From: Ascidiimonas sp046199005
GTDB taxonomy: Bacteria > Bacteroidota > Bacteroidia > Flavobacteriales > Flavobacteriaceae
DNA length: 64,000 nt
Reading direction: 5' to 3'
Assembly: GCA_046199005.1 (NCBI GenBank)
Contig: CP176050.1
Coordinates: forward strand, 1,240,001-1,304,000
Each line of letters opens with the position of its first letter. The stretch's first letter is position 1. A program made the position numbers and the translations under genes. Positions 52,609-61,729 of this stretch are shown here, one piece after another. The notes beneath the pieces were generated by a model, which worked only from the letters and a program-made list of their open reading frames with translations, made no database searches and was not told the DNA's origin.

Positions 52609-52631
52609 TTCAATTATTTATTTAACAATAA

Positions 52632-52678
52632 GGGTTATTAACGATTATCGAAGGAAAGCCTTAATTCATGATCAACCC
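52632..52678 (+). promoter_or_regulatory. Possible RNA hairpin upstream of rpsD
   Basis: GGGTT (52632-52636) can pair with AACCC (52674-52678). Inside, GATTAT can pair with ATGATC and AAGG with CCTT around a short AAAG loop. It lies in the otherwise empty 86-base gap before the S4 gene. Structure is drawn by eye; regulation by S4 is inferred only. Confidence 0.4.
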
Positions 52679-52694
52679 GCATTAATAGTTTAAA

Positions 52695-53300
52695 ATGGCA
52701 AGATACACAGGTCCAAAAACAAAAATAGCTCGTAAATTCGGAGAGGCTATTTTTGGTGATGACAAATCATTTGAAAAAAGAAATTACCCTCCCGGTCAGC
52801 ACGGTAATAACCGTCGTAGAGGTAAAAAATCTGAATATGCTGTCCAGTTAATGGAAAAGCAGAAAGCAAAATATACTTATGGTATACTTGAGCGTCAGTT
52901 CAGAAATATATTTGAAAGAGCAAACAGAAGTAAAGGAGTTACCGGTGAGGTTTTACTTCAACTATGCGAATCCCGTTTAGACAATGTAGTTTACAGAATG
53001 GGAATTGCTCCATCTAGAAGAGGTGCGCGACAATTAGTTTCCCACAGACATATTACAGTAAATGGAGAGATCGTGAATATCCCTTCTTTTACCCTTAAGC
53101 CAGGTGATGTTGTAGGAGTACGTGAGAAATCTAAATCTCTACAGGTTATCGAGGATTCATTAGCTGGAAACAGCAGTGTTTACGAGTGGATTACATGGAA
53201 TACGGAAAAACTGGAAGGTACATTTGTTTCTGTTCCTGAAAGACTTCAGATTCCTGAGAATATCAAAGAACAATTAATAGTCGAGTTATACTCTAAATAA
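52695..53300 (+). CDS. rpsD: 30S ribosomal protein S4
   Basis: A 201-residue assembly initiator of the 30S (MARYTGPKTKIARKFGEAIF; SRLDNVVYRMGIAPSRRGAR; SHRHITVNGEIVNIPSFTL). In E. coli it represses the alpha operon. The N-terminal zinc cysteines of some S4 proteins are absent. An unusually long gap precedes it. Confidence 0.98.
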   Translation: MARYTGPKTKIARKFGEAIFGDDKSFEKRNYPPGQHGNNRRRGKKSEYAVQLMEKQKAKYTYGILERQFRNIFERANRSKGVTGEVLLQLCESRLDNVVYRMGIAPSRRGARQLVSHRHITVNGEIVNIPSFTLKPGDVVGVREKSKSLQVIEDSLAGNSSVYEWITWNTEKLEGTFVSVPERLQIPENIKEQLIVELYSK

Positions 53301-53321
53301 TAATCAGACAGCAGTCCTATT

Positions 53322-54314
53322 ATGGCAATATTTAATTTTCAAAAGCCCGATAAAGTTATAATGATCGATTCATCCGATTTTGAAGGGAAATTCGAGTTTC
53401 GCCCTTTAGAACCAGGATATGGATTGACCGTTGGTAACGCTTTGCGACGAGTTCTTCTATCTTCTTTAGAAGGTTTCGCAATAACATCGGTAAGAATAGA
53501 AAAAGTAGAACACGAATTCTCTACCATACCTGGTGTTGTAGAAGATGTGACCGAGATAATTCTTAACTTGAAGCAGGTTCGATTCAAAAGACAAATAGAA
53601 GATATAGACAACGAGACTGTCTCTATTTCTGTTACTGGTAAAGAACAACTAACTGCTGGAGATTTTCAGAAATTTATTTCAGGTTTTCAGGTGCTTAATC
53701 CCGATCTAGTTATTTGTAATATGGAGCCCGGAGTAAGCATCAACATGGAGATTTCGATTGAAAAAGGACGTGGTTACGTTCCGGCAGAAGAAAATAAGAA
53801 ATCGAATGCTCCACTTGGAACCATTGCAACTGATGCTATTTTTACGCCTATTAAAAACGTAAAATACAGTATTGAAAATTATCGTGTAGAGCAAAAGACT
53901 GATTACGAAAAATTAGTTTTTGAAATCATATCTGACGGATCAATTCATCCAAAAGATGCTTTGACCGAAGCTGCAAAAACACTAATTCATCACTTCATGC
54001 TCTTTTCTGATGAAAGAATTACGCTCGAAGCAGACGAAATTGCACAGACCGAGACGTATGATGAAGAGTCACTGCATATGAGACAACTCTTGAAGACCAA
54101 GCTTGTTGATATGGATCTTTCAGTTAGAGCACTTAACTGTCTAAAAGCCGCAGAAGTAGATACACTAGGAGATCTTGTTTCTTTCAATAAGAACGATTTG
54201 ATGAAATTCAGAAACTTCGGAAAGAAATCGTTGACAGAATTGGAAGAGTTGGTGAATGTTAAAGGACTTAGTTTTGGAATGGATTTATCCAAATATAAAC
54301 TAGATAAAGACTAA
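53322..54314 (+). CDS. rpoA: RNA polymerase subunit alpha
   Basis: A 330-residue subunit. The N-terminal dimerisation domain (YGLTVGNALRRVLLSSLEGF) and C-terminal domain (LKAAEVDTLGDLVSFNKNDL) are joined by a linker near residue 235. It assembles RNA polymerase and contacts activators and UP elements. It is 21 bases after rpsD. Confidence 0.98.
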   Translation: MAIFNFQKPDKVIMIDSSDFEGKFEFRPLEPGYGLTVGNALRRVLLSSLEGFAITSVRIEKVEHEFSTIPGVVEDVTEIILNLKQVRFKRQIEDIDNETVSISVTGKEQLTAGDFQKFISGFQVLNPDLVICNMEPGVSINMEISIEKGRGYVPAEENKKSNAPLGTIATDAIFTPIKNVKYSIENYRVEQKTDYEKLVFEIISDGSIHPKDALTEAAKTLIHHFMLFSDERITLEADEIAQTETYDEESLHMRQLLKTKLVDMDLSVRALNCLKAAEVDTLGDLVSFNKNDLMKFRNFGKKSLTELEELVNVKGLSFGMDLSKYKLDKD

Positions 54315-54342
54315 CTCCCTGCTGAGTTGAATACTAAGAAAA

Positions 54343-54843
54343 ATGAGACACGGAAAAAAAATAAATCACTTAGGTAGAAAGTCGGCGCATAGAAAAGCAA
54401 TGCTTGCTAATATGGCCTGCTCTCTTATAGAACATAAAAGAATTAATACAACTGTAGCCAAGGCAAAAGCGTTGAAGCAGTTTGTTGAACCTTTAGTGAC
54501 TAAATCAAAAGAAGATACGACGCACAATCGAAGAATAGTATTTAGCTACCTTCGCAATAAATATGCCGTTGCAGAACTTTTTAGAGACGTAGCCGCTAAA
54601 GTAGGAGATAGACCTGGGGGATACACCAGAATCATCAAACTAGGAAATAGATTAGGTGATAATGCTGAAATGGCGTTGATAGAGCTTGTTGATTACAACG
54701 AAACCTATAACGCTGGAAAAGCAGCTAAGAAGAAATCTACCAGAAGAGGTAGAAGTAAAAAGAAAGCTGAAGCCGAAAGCCAGCCAGCAGTTGCAGAGGC
54801 TCCGAAGAATGAAGAAAGCGAAGCTTCTACAGACGAGAATTAA
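54343..54843 (+). CDS. rplQ: 50S ribosomal protein L17 with acidic-basic tail
   Basis: A 166-residue L17. The core (MRHGKKINHLGRKSAHRKAM; RIIKLGNRLGDNAEMALIEL) ends near residue 122. A low-complexity tail with KKKSTRRGRSKKK and then acidic repeats (NEESEASTDEN) follows, common in Bacteroidota. It closes the ribosomal cluster and is followed by a strong terminator. Confidence 0.97.
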   Translation: MRHGKKINHLGRKSAHRKAMLANMACSLIEHKRINTTVAKAKALKQFVEPLVTKSKEDTTHNRRIVFSYLRNKYAVAELFRDVAAKVGDRPGGYTRIIKLGNRLGDNAEMALIELVDYNETYNAGKAAKKKSTRRGRSKKKAEAESQPAVAEAPKNEESEASTDEN

Positions 54844-54866
54844 TGTTAACTATATCATTACATATC

Positions 54867-54900
54867 AAAAGGATAAACTTTTTAGTTTATCCTTTTTTTT
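54867..54900 (+). terminator. Terminator of the ribosomal cluster
   Basis: AAAAGGATAAAC (54867-54878) pairs with GTTTATCCTTTT (54885-54896) around a six-base loop, followed by T residues. It ends the unit after rplQ. Confidence 0.9.
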
Positions 54901-54941
54901 ATGTTATTTTGTGAAACCCTTTTTAAAGAGCCCATTATTTT

Positions 54942-56060
54942 ATGAAGTATCAATCTAGAAAAAAAGCAATAATATTATTGGCAGACGGAATGCTTTTTCA
55001 TGGCAAAGCTGTGGGAAAGGAGGGAACTGCGTTCGGTGAGATTTGTTTCAATACAGGAATGACTGGCTATCAGGAAATATTTACAGATCCCTCCTATTTT
55101 GGCCAGATCATGGTAGCTACCAATGCTCATATCGGAAACTACGGAGTAAAAGAAGATGAAATGGAGTCTGACAGCATTAAAATAGCAGGATTGGTTTGTA
55201 AAAACTTTAGCTTTACTCATTCACGTTACGGAGCTGATAAAACGCTCCTGGAGTTCTTCGATGATCATAATTTGATGGCTATCTCTGATGTAGATACCAG
55301 GGCTCTTGTAAGCCATATTAGAGACCATGGCGCCATGAACGCAGTAATATCTACAGAGGTAGATGATATTGAATGGCTCAAGAAAAAACTGGAGACAATC
55401 CCAGATATGAACGGACTTGAACTTGCTTCCAAAGTATCAACAAAAGAACCTTATTTCTTTGGCGACGAAAGCGCCACCTATAAAATAGCAGCTCTCGATA
55501 TAGGGATCAAGAAAAATATACTACGCAATTTAGCCAAAAGAGATGCATACATAAAAGTGTTTCCTTACGATAGTACCTTCGAAGAAATGAGCGCATGGAA
55601 CCCGGATGGTTATTTCCTGTCAAACGGCCCCGGAGATCCGGCTCCTTTGGTCGCAGCTCAGAAAGTAGCGTCACAAGTAATTGAAAAGGATTTGCCTTTA
55701 TTTGGTATTTGCCTTGGTCATCAGGTGATTGCGCTGGCTAAAGGAATTTCTACCTATAAAATGCACAATGGTCATCGGGGAATCAATCACCCCGTAAAAA
55801 ATCTGCTAACAGGAAAAGGAGAGATCACTTCCCAGAATCATGGTTTTGCCATCAATCGTGAAGAAACCGAAAAGCATCCGGAAGTAGAGATAACACATGT
55901 TCATTTAAATGACCATACAGTAGCCGGAATCAGTATTAAGGGTAAAAATTGTTTTTCTGTTCAATACCATCCGGAAGCAAGTCCGGGACCTCACGATGCA
56001 AACTACCTTTTCGATCAATTTATAAACAATATTAAAAAACATAAATTACAAACTATATGA
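54942..56060 (+). CDS. carA: Carbamoyl-phosphate synthase small subunit
   Basis: A 372-residue glutaminase subunit. The N-domain (about 1-150) precedes the class I glutamine amidotransferase domain with catalytic Cys in GICLGHQ and YHPEASPGPHD carrying the His and Glu. It feeds ammonia to CarB for pyrimidine and arginine synthesis. carB is not in the window. Its ATGA stop/start overlap ties it to eno. Confidence 0.97.
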   Translation: MKYQSRKKAIILLADGMLFHGKAVGKEGTAFGEICFNTGMTGYQEIFTDPSYFGQIMVATNAHIGNYGVKEDEMESDSIKIAGLVCKNFSFTHSRYGADKTLLEFFDDHNLMAISDVDTRALVSHIRDHGAMNAVISTEVDDIEWLKKKLETIPDMNGLELASKVSTKEPYFFGDESATYKIAALDIGIKKNILRNLAKRDAYIKVFPYDSTFEEMSAWNPDGYFLSNGPGDPAPLVAAQKVASQVIEKDLPLFGICLGHQVIALAKGISTYKMHNGHRGINHPVKNLLTGKGEITSQNHGFAINREETEKHPEVEITHVHLNDHTVAGISIKGKNCFSVQYHPEASPGPHDANYLFDQFINNIKKHKLQTI

Positions 56061-57346
56061 GTATCATAATCAGTGTTCATGCAAGACAAATTCTTGATTC
56101 CAGAGGAAATCCTACCGTAGAAGTAGATGTGATCACAGAAACAGGAACGTTGGGAAGGGCAGCAGTACCTTCTGGAGCGTCTACAGGAGAACACGAAGCT
56201 GTCGAATTAAGAGATGGTGGTAAAAAATATATGGGTAAAGGAGTTCTTAATGCAGTAAAAAATGTTAATACAATTATTGCTGAAGAAATCGAAGGATTAT
56301 CTGTTTTTGAACAAAACTATATCGATCAAAGAATGATCGACCTTGATGGTACTCCTAACAAATCAAAGCTCGGTGCTAACGCTATATTAGGCGTTTCATT
56401 GGCAGTTGCAAAGGCGGCTGCGCATGAAATGAGGTTGCCGTTATATAGATACGTAGGGGGTGTAAGTGCGAATACATTACCGGTTCCTATGATGAATATC
56501 ATCAACGGCGGTTCACACTCTGATGCACCTATCGCGTTTCAGGAATTTATGGTAATGCCCGTCAAAGCTCAGAGCTTTACTCATGCTATGCAGATGGGAA
56601 CGGAGATCTTTCATAACTTGAAGAAGGTTTTACACGATCGTGGTTTAAGCACAGCAGTTGGTGATGAAGGTGGCTTCGCCCCCACGTTAGACGGGACAGA
56701 GGATGCTCTTGATACTATCATCAAATCTATCGAAAAAGCAGGCTATAAAGCCGGAGACGAAGTCATGATTGCCTTGGATTGTGCAGCAGCAGAGTTTTAT
56801 GTAAATGGAAAATATGACTACACCAAATTTGAAGGTGATAAAGGAGCGGTAAGAACCTCAGAAGAACAAGCTCAATATTTAGCAGACCTTGCTGCCAAAT
56901 ACCCAATTGTTTCTATTGAAGATGGAATGGATGAAAATGACTGGGAAGGATGGAAAAAACTCACAGACAAAATTGGAGACAGCGTACAACTTGTTGGTGA
57001 TGATCTCTTTGTTACCAACGTGGAGCGTTTGTCCAAAGGAATTGAAGGGAATATTGCAAACTCTATTCTTATAAAGGTAAATCAAATAGGTACGTTAACC
57101 GAAACTATCGCTGCGGTCAATATGGCTCATAATGCAGGGTATACTTCGGTAATGTCTCATCGCTCTGGCGAAACAGAAGATAATACCATTGCAGATCTTG
57201 CAGTTGCTTTAAATACAGGTCAGATCAAGACTGGTTCTGCTTCAAGATCAGATCGTATGGCAAAGTATAACCAACTTTTACGTATAGAAGAAGAACTGGG
57301 CTCTGTTGCCTATTACCCAAAGGAAAAGGCATTCAAGGTAAAGTAG
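56057..57346 (+). CDS. eno: Enolase
   Basis: A 429-residue enzyme converting 2-phosphoglycerate to phosphoenolpyruvate. The N-terminus IISVHARQILDSRGNPTVEV, metal-binding SIEDGMDENDWEG, KVNQIGTLTETI and SHRSGETED (active-site Lys and His regions) are all present. It overlaps carA by four bases and is followed by a clear terminator at 57377-57401. Confidence 0.98.
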   Translation: MSIIISVHARQILDSRGNPTVEVDVITETGTLGRAAVPSGASTGEHEAVELRDGGKKYMGKGVLNAVKNVNTIIAEEIEGLSVFEQNYIDQRMIDLDGTPNKSKLGANAILGVSLAVAKAAAHEMRLPLYRYVGGVSANTLPVPMMNIINGGSHSDAPIAFQEFMVMPVKAQSFTHAMQMGTEIFHNLKKVLHDRGLSTAVGDEGGFAPTLDGTEDALDTIIKSIEKAGYKAGDEVMIALDCAAAEFYVNGKYDYTKFEGDKGAVRTSEEQAQYLADLAAKYPIVSIEDGMDENDWEGWKKLTDKIGDSVQLVGDDLFVTNVERLSKGIEGNIANSILIKVNQIGTLTETIAAVNMAHNAGYTSVMSHRSGETEDNTIADLAVALNTGQIKTGSASRSDRMAKYNQLLRIEEELGSVAYYPKEKAFKVK

Positions 57347-57649
57347 CTCAGTAAACTCAAGTAATACAATGTAAGGGCCGTTCTTATTTACTAAGAACGG
57401 CTTTGTGTTTTTAGGATGATCTGTTATCTTGCTCAATTACAATAAAATAAAAGAAATTCTTCCTGAAATTGTTGCCTTCGCAATTTGGATGCTTGACGAA
57501 GTATCAAAATAAAAAAGGCATTTATGCCTATTGAAAAATTCGTAAATAATCGCTTCTACATGGTAAAAAACATGAAGACTTAACCCAATTTTAACACTTT
57601 ATTCCGTAATTTCGCAACACTCAAAAACAATTTAAAAGATACAAGATAT
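57347..57649. other. 303-base gap between eno and gltA
   Basis: It starts with the eno terminator and has a small inverted repeat (57516-57529, AGGCAT/ATGCCT) whose T run lies on the minus strand. A 28-codon open stretch near 57433-57516 has no good start and no similarity I recognise. A weak -7-like TAATTTCG lies at 57607-57614. Confidence 0.65.
57377..57401 (+). terminator. Terminator of carA-eno
   Basis: GCCGTTCTTA (57377-57386) pairs perfectly with TAAGAACGGC (57392-57401) around a five-base loop, followed by TTTGTGTTTTT. Confidence 0.88.
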
Positions 57650-58933
57650 ATGTCCGATAAAGCGATACTAGAATATGACGGAAAGAGGTATGAATTTCCA
57701 GTGGTTAAAGGAACTGAAAATGAACTTGCGATCGATATAAAAACGCTAAGATCATCTACAGGAATGATCACCATAGATCCGGGCTATAAAAATACCGGGT
57801 CCTGTAATAGTGCTATTACATTTCTGGATGGTGAGAAAGGTATTCTAAGGTATCGGGGATATTCAATTGAGGAATTAGCAGAAAAGGCAGATTTTCTTGA
57901 AGTAATTTATTTATTAATTTTTGGGGAACTTCCAACGAAAGAAGAGCTGCAGAAATTTGATGAAGATATTAAAGAACAATCTCGTGTAGATGAAGATGTA
58001 AAGAAGATCTTAGACGGTTTTCCGAAGTCTGCTCATCCCATGGGAGTATTGTCTTCTTTAACAAGTGCCTTAATAGCATTTAATCCAGTCTTTGTAAATG
58101 TATCGTCTGAGGAAGCTATGTATAAGGCAATTGTTAGAATCTTGGGTAAGTTTCCTGTTTTAGTAGCCTGGTCTCTGCGTAAAAAAGAAGGGCTTCCATT
58201 AGATTATGGGGATACCAATTTGGGATATGTAGAGAATATCGTGAAAATGATGTTCAAGAAGCCAAATCAGGAGTACAAAAGAAATCCAATAGTAATTGAT
58301 GCGCTCGATAAGTTATTAATACTTCATGCAGATCACGAACAAAATTGCTCTACTTCTACGGTGCGTATCGTAGGGTCTTCGCATGCAGGGTTGTTCGCTT
58401 CTCTTTCTTCAGGTATTTCTGCTTTATGGGGACCACTGCATGGAGGTGCTAATCAGGCGGTAATTGAAATGCTTGAAGCGATCAAAGAAGATGGGGGAGA
58501 CACTAAAAAATATATGGCAAAAGCAAAAGATAAAAACGATCCTTTTCGTTTAATGGGCTTTGGGCACCGTGTATACAAAAACTTTGACCCCCGAGCCAGA
58601 ATAATCAAGAAAGCTGCAGATGAAGTATTAGGTGATTTAGGGGTAAATGATCCTGTCCTGGATATCGCTAAAGGTCTCGAAAAAGAAGCATTGGAAGATC
58701 CATACTTTGTAGACAGAAAACTGTATCCTAATGTTGATTTTTATTCAGGTATTATCTACCGTGCATTGGGTATTCCTACCGATATGTTTACAGTAATGTT
58801 TGCCTTGGGTCGTTTACCGGGTTGGATCGCTCAATGGAGAGAAATGCGTTTAAATAATGAGCCTATCGGAAGACCGAGACAGGTATATGTAGGTCATACG
58901 GCAAGAAAATTTACAGAACTGCACAAAAGATAG
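57650..58933 (+). CDS. gltA: Citrate synthase
   Basis: A 427-residue TCA-cycle enzyme with the N-terminal beta extension of hexameric forms (ILEYDGKRYEFPVVKGTEN). The active-site motifs GPLHGGANQ and GFGHRVYKNFDPRA, with the catalytic His residues, are complete. It condenses oxaloacetate and acetyl-CoA. It is a single gene between eno and the pentein genes, with its own terminator. Confidence 0.97.
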   Translation: MSDKAILEYDGKRYEFPVVKGTENELAIDIKTLRSSTGMITIDPGYKNTGSCNSAITFLDGEKGILRYRGYSIEELAEKADFLEVIYLLIFGELPTKEELQKFDEDIKEQSRVDEDVKKILDGFPKSAHPMGVLSSLTSALIAFNPVFVNVSSEEAMYKAIVRILGKFPVLVAWSLRKKEGLPLDYGDTNLGYVENIVKMMFKKPNQEYKRNPIVIDALDKLLILHADHEQNCSTSTVRIVGSSHAGLFASLSSGISALWGPLHGGANQAVIEMLEAIKEDGGDTKKYMAKAKDKNDPFRLMGFGHRVYKNFDPRARIIKKAADEVLGDLGVNDPVLDIAKGLEKEALEDPYFVDRKLYPNVDFYSGIIYRALGIPTDMFTVMFALGRLPGWIAQWREMRLNNEPIGRPRQVYVGHTARKFTELHKR

Positions 58934-58954
58934 TTCTAAAAAAAAATATATTAT

Positions 58955-58980
58955 AAAAGGCGGCCTGACGGCTGCTTTTT
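58955..58980 (+). terminator. Terminator of gltA
   Basis: An 11-bp stem (AAAAGGCGGCC with GGCTGCTTTTT, two G-T pairs) around the loop TGAC, 22 bases after the gltA stop, with the T run built into the right arm. Confidence 0.75.
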
Positions 58981-59007
58981 ACAATCTTATACTACCAAAA
59001 TAAGAAC

Positions 59008-59928
59008 ATGTTACAATTAAACGTGCAGGATGAAGTTTCCAGATTAAGGGCCGTGGTACTGGGGACTGCGGTTAATAATGGCCCTACGCCGAGTCCGGAA
59101 GAAGCTTACGATCCTAAATCATTAGAACATATTTTAGCTGGAACATATCCTCTGGAAAAAGATATGATTCCTGAAATGGAAGCCTTTAAAGCAGTTTTCG
59201 AAAAATATGATGTACAGGTTTTCCGGCCGGAGGTCATCGAAAATTGCAACCAGATATTTACCCGGGATATTGCCTTTGTGATTGATGATCTTTTTATAAA
59301 ATCAAATATCCTTCCGGATAGGGAGCGCGAATTGGAGGCGGTGAAATATGTAATAGATCAGATTTCACCCGAAAAGATTATCAAACCACCCGAAAAAGTA
59401 CATGTTGAAGGAGGTGATGTTATGCTTTGGAACGATCATATTCTGGTTGGGACCTACAAGGGTAAAGACTACCCAGATCACGTAACTGCCAGAACTAATA
59501 TGCATGGAGTAGCGTTTCTAAAAGAACTTTTTCCAAATAAAACGGTCAAGGAATTCGATTTGATAAAATCTAAAACCGAAGCAAAAGATAACGCACTGCA
59601 TTTGGATTGCTGCTTTCAGCCCGTGGGTATAAATAAAGCGATCATATATGAAGGAGGATTCAGAAGTAAGGCCGATTACAATTATCTGGTAGATTTGTTT
59701 GGCAGCGATAATCTTTTTCATATTACCAGAGATGAAATGTACTCTATGTTCTCTAATGTATTTTCGATTGCTCCAGATGTTGTAGTATCTGAAAAAAAAT
59801 TCAGTAGACTTAATGACTGGCTAAGACTTGAAGGTTTTACAGTTGAAGAAATACCGTATGCTGAGATTGCCAAGCAGGAAGGTTTATTACGATGTTCAAC
59901 CCTTCCCCTTATCAGAGATAAATCCTAG
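59008..59928 (+). CDS. Dimethylarginine dimethylaminohydrolase-like (pentein) protein
   Basis: A 306-residue pentein-fold (amidinotransferase superfamily) protein. Its catalytic Cys lies in LLRCSTLPL near the C-terminus, and the His pair region is LHLDCCF. VHVEGGDVMLWNDHI is the DDAH-like substrate motif. It may hydrolyse methylated arginines or arginine, but the exact substrate is inferred from family only. It is followed 129 bases later by the CtlX-like pentein, a likely paired function. Confidence 0.88.
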   Translation: MLQLNVQDEVSRLRAVVLGTAVNNGPTPSPEEAYDPKSLEHILAGTYPLEKDMIPEMEAFKAVFEKYDVQVFRPEVIENCNQIFTRDIAFVIDDLFIKSNILPDRERELEAVKYVIDQISPEKIIKPPEKVHVEGGDVMLWNDHILVGTYKGKDYPDHVTARTNMHGVAFLKELFPNKTVKEFDLIKSKTEAKDNALHLDCCFQPVGINKAIIYEGGFRSKADYNYLVDLFGSDNLFHITRDEMYSMFSNVFSIAPDVVVSEKKFSRLNDWLRLEGFTVEEIPYAEIAKQEGLLRCSTLPLIRDKS

Positions 59929-60057
59929 CGGAAGCTATGATATTTCCATAAAAAACCGTGCGTTAATAATAAGCGTATTTAAATGGGAATTTTTCTCATT
60001 AAGACCCGATTAATTAGTAATTTTACCCTGAATCCATTCATAATTTTTTAGCTATAA

Positions 60058-60990
60058 ATGAGTCAGATTACCGACACTATTTTGATGGTTCGTCCGGTCA
60101 ACTTTAGAATGAACGAACAAACCGCTGTCAACAACTATTTTCAGGAAGACCTTAACCTGAAAAATAAGGAGATCAATGAGAAGGCGCAGGAAGAATTTGA
60201 TACGTTCGTCTCGAAGTTGAGATTTTGCGGTATTAACGTCATTGTCATAGATGATATAAAAGAATCAGATACACCAGATTCTATTTTTCCAAACAATTGG
60301 ATCTCTAATCATGCAAATGGAACAGTGGTGATCTATCCGATGTTCGCAGAGAATCGCCGGAAAGAAAGAAGAGAAGATATTCTTGATATTTTGGAAGATC
60401 ACGGTTTTAAAATTACCCATGTGGTAGATTATACAAGTGCAGAAGAAGAAGGCATTTTTCTGGAAGGTACCGGAAGCTTAATTCTCGATAGAGTAAATGA
60501 GAAGGTTTACTGTGCACTCTCTCCACGTGCAGACGAGGAGTTGGTTATTGAATTTTGCGAAGACTTTGAGTGTTTTCCTGTAATTTTTGTAGCAAACCAG
60601 TCTGTGAATAATGAAAGACTGCCTATTTATCATACCAATGTAATGATGTGCATGGGAGAACAATTTTGTGTAATTTGTCTTTCTTCAATCGATGATAAAA
60701 AAGAACGAAAAAATGTTGTTTCTCATTTAAAAAAGGATGGGAAAGAGATCATCGAGATAACAGAGAAGCAAATGAGTTCGTTTGCAGGAAATATGCTCCA
60801 ACTTGTTAATAATGAGAATAAACGGTATATTGTTATGAGTGAAGCAGCTTATAGAAGTCTAAATCAATCACAAATAGAACGTTTACAAAAGCACGGTGAA
60901 ATCCTATATAGTAATCTGGATACCATAGAAACCTGTGGTGGAGGAAGTGCGCGGTGTATGATAGCGGAAGTATTTTTGCCAAAAGAATAA
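60058..60990 (+). CDS. ctlX: CtlX-like citrulline utilisation hydrolase (pentein family)
   Basis: A 310-residue pentein enzyme. The N-terminus PDSIFPNNWISNH is typical of CtlX-type arginine-deiminase-related proteins, FLEGTGSL is the Glu region, and the catalytic Cys is in GGGSARCMIAEV at the C-terminus. It lies next to the DDAH-like gene and five bases before the Rrf2 gene start. Family members release ammonia from citrulline-type substrates; the exact substrate here is unproven. Confidence 0.85.
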   Translation: MSQITDTILMVRPVNFRMNEQTAVNNYFQEDLNLKNKEINEKAQEEFDTFVSKLRFCGINVIVIDDIKESDTPDSIFPNNWISNHANGTVVIYPMFAENRRKERREDILDILEDHGFKITHVVDYTSAEEEGIFLEGTGSLILDRVNEKVYCALSPRADEELVIEFCEDFECFPVIFVANQSVNNERLPIYHTNVMMCMGEQFCVICLSSIDDKKERKNVVSHLKKDGKEIIEITEKQMSSFAGNMLQLVNNENKRYIVMSEAAYRSLNQSQIERLQKHGEILYSNLDTIETCGGGSARCMIAEVFLPKE

Positions 60991-60995
60991 TAATA

Positions 60996-61412
60996 ATGCT
61001 TTCTAAGAAAACGAAATACGGAATAAAAGCACTAGCGTACCTTGCCAGTAAGGGTGCCCATAAACCTGTACTTATTTCTGAAATTGCCGAAAATGAGAAT
61101 ATTTCGAAGAAATTCCTTGAAGCAATTTTACTGCAGCTAAAGAAAAACGGATTTTTAGGCTCTAAGATGGGAAAAGGAGGAGGTTATTATTTGCTAAGAG
61201 AACCAGACCAGATGACAATTGCGTCAGTTTACCGCGTTTTAGAAGGTCCTATCGCAATGCTTCCCTGTGTGAGTCTTAATTACTACGAAAAATGTGACGA
61301 TTGCAAAAGTGAAGAAGAATGTATCTTAAATAAAATGATGATTGAAGTACGCGATAAGACTTTGGAAGTGTATGAAAATAAGACGATTAAGGATCTTTTG
61401 AACAAAAAATAA
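60996..61412 (+). CDS. Rrf2 family transcriptional regulator
   Basis: A 138-residue winged-helix regulator (MLSKKTKYGIKALAYLASKG; ISKKFLEAILLQLKKNGFLG; GGGYYLLREP). The C-terminal part has three Cys residues in the order CVSLNYYEKCDDCKSEEEC, the arrangement that binds an iron-sulfur cluster in IscR/RirA-like members. ATG 60996 is used rather than the earlier in-frame ATG at 60954, inside ctlX. It precedes the cys genes and probably controls them. Confidence 0.9.
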   Translation: MLSKKTKYGIKALAYLASKGAHKPVLISEIAENENISKKFLEAILLQLKKNGFLGSKMGKGGGYYLLREPDQMTIASVYRVLEGPIAMLPCVSLNYYEKCDDCKSEEECILNKMMIEVRDKTLEVYENKTIKDLLNKK

Positions 61413-61433
61413 AAAAAAATTACCAAAATATCC

Positions 61434-61463
61434 TACTAAATCGATAGACTAATAGTATATTTG
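61434..61463 (+). promoter_or_regulatory. Cys operon promoter with possible Rrf2 dyad
   Basis: A -7 element TATATTTG (61456-61463) fits the consensus exactly, but no TTTG stands at -33 (it reads CTAC). A loose dyad TACTA (61434-61438) and TAGTA (61453-61457) occupies that space. A regulator-dependent promoter is inferred. Confidence 0.5.
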
Positions 61464-61488
61464 AATAATTAAAGATACTAAGAAGGTC

Positions 61489-61725
61489 ATGATTGTAGAC
61501 TTATTCAGAGCAGAAAAACATAAATTAAGAGCCGGAAGTCACCGGGTATCTCTGTTTAAAGCTATCTCATGGAGAGTGATCGGAACCATCGATACTATGG
61601 TCATATCGTATCTCCTCACCGGTAATTTAAAGGTTGCCTTCGGTATAGGAAGTATAGAAGTTATCTCAAAAATGTTGTTGTATTATTTACACGAACGGGT
61701 TTGGGGTAAAATCACAAAAAAGTAA
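61489..61725 (+). CDS. DUF2061 membrane protein
   Basis: A 78-residue protein of the DUF2061 family (FKAISWRVIGTIDTMVISYL then SIEVISKMLLYYLHERVW). Two hydrophobic segments suggest a membrane hairpin. Its function is unknown, but it is often found beside sulfate-assimilation genes. It starts the cys operon, four bases before cysH. Confidence 0.92.
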   Translation: MIVDLFRAEKHKLRAGSHRVSLFKAISWRVIGTIDTMVISYLLTGNLKVAFGIGSIEVISKMLLYYLHERVWGKITKK

Positions 61726-61729
61726 TTAC

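Noticed and set aside
57433..57516. Short open stretch (about 28 codons) before gltA
   Set aside because: Only a weak TTG start, no family signal, and it lies in a non-coding gap; kept as a note only.
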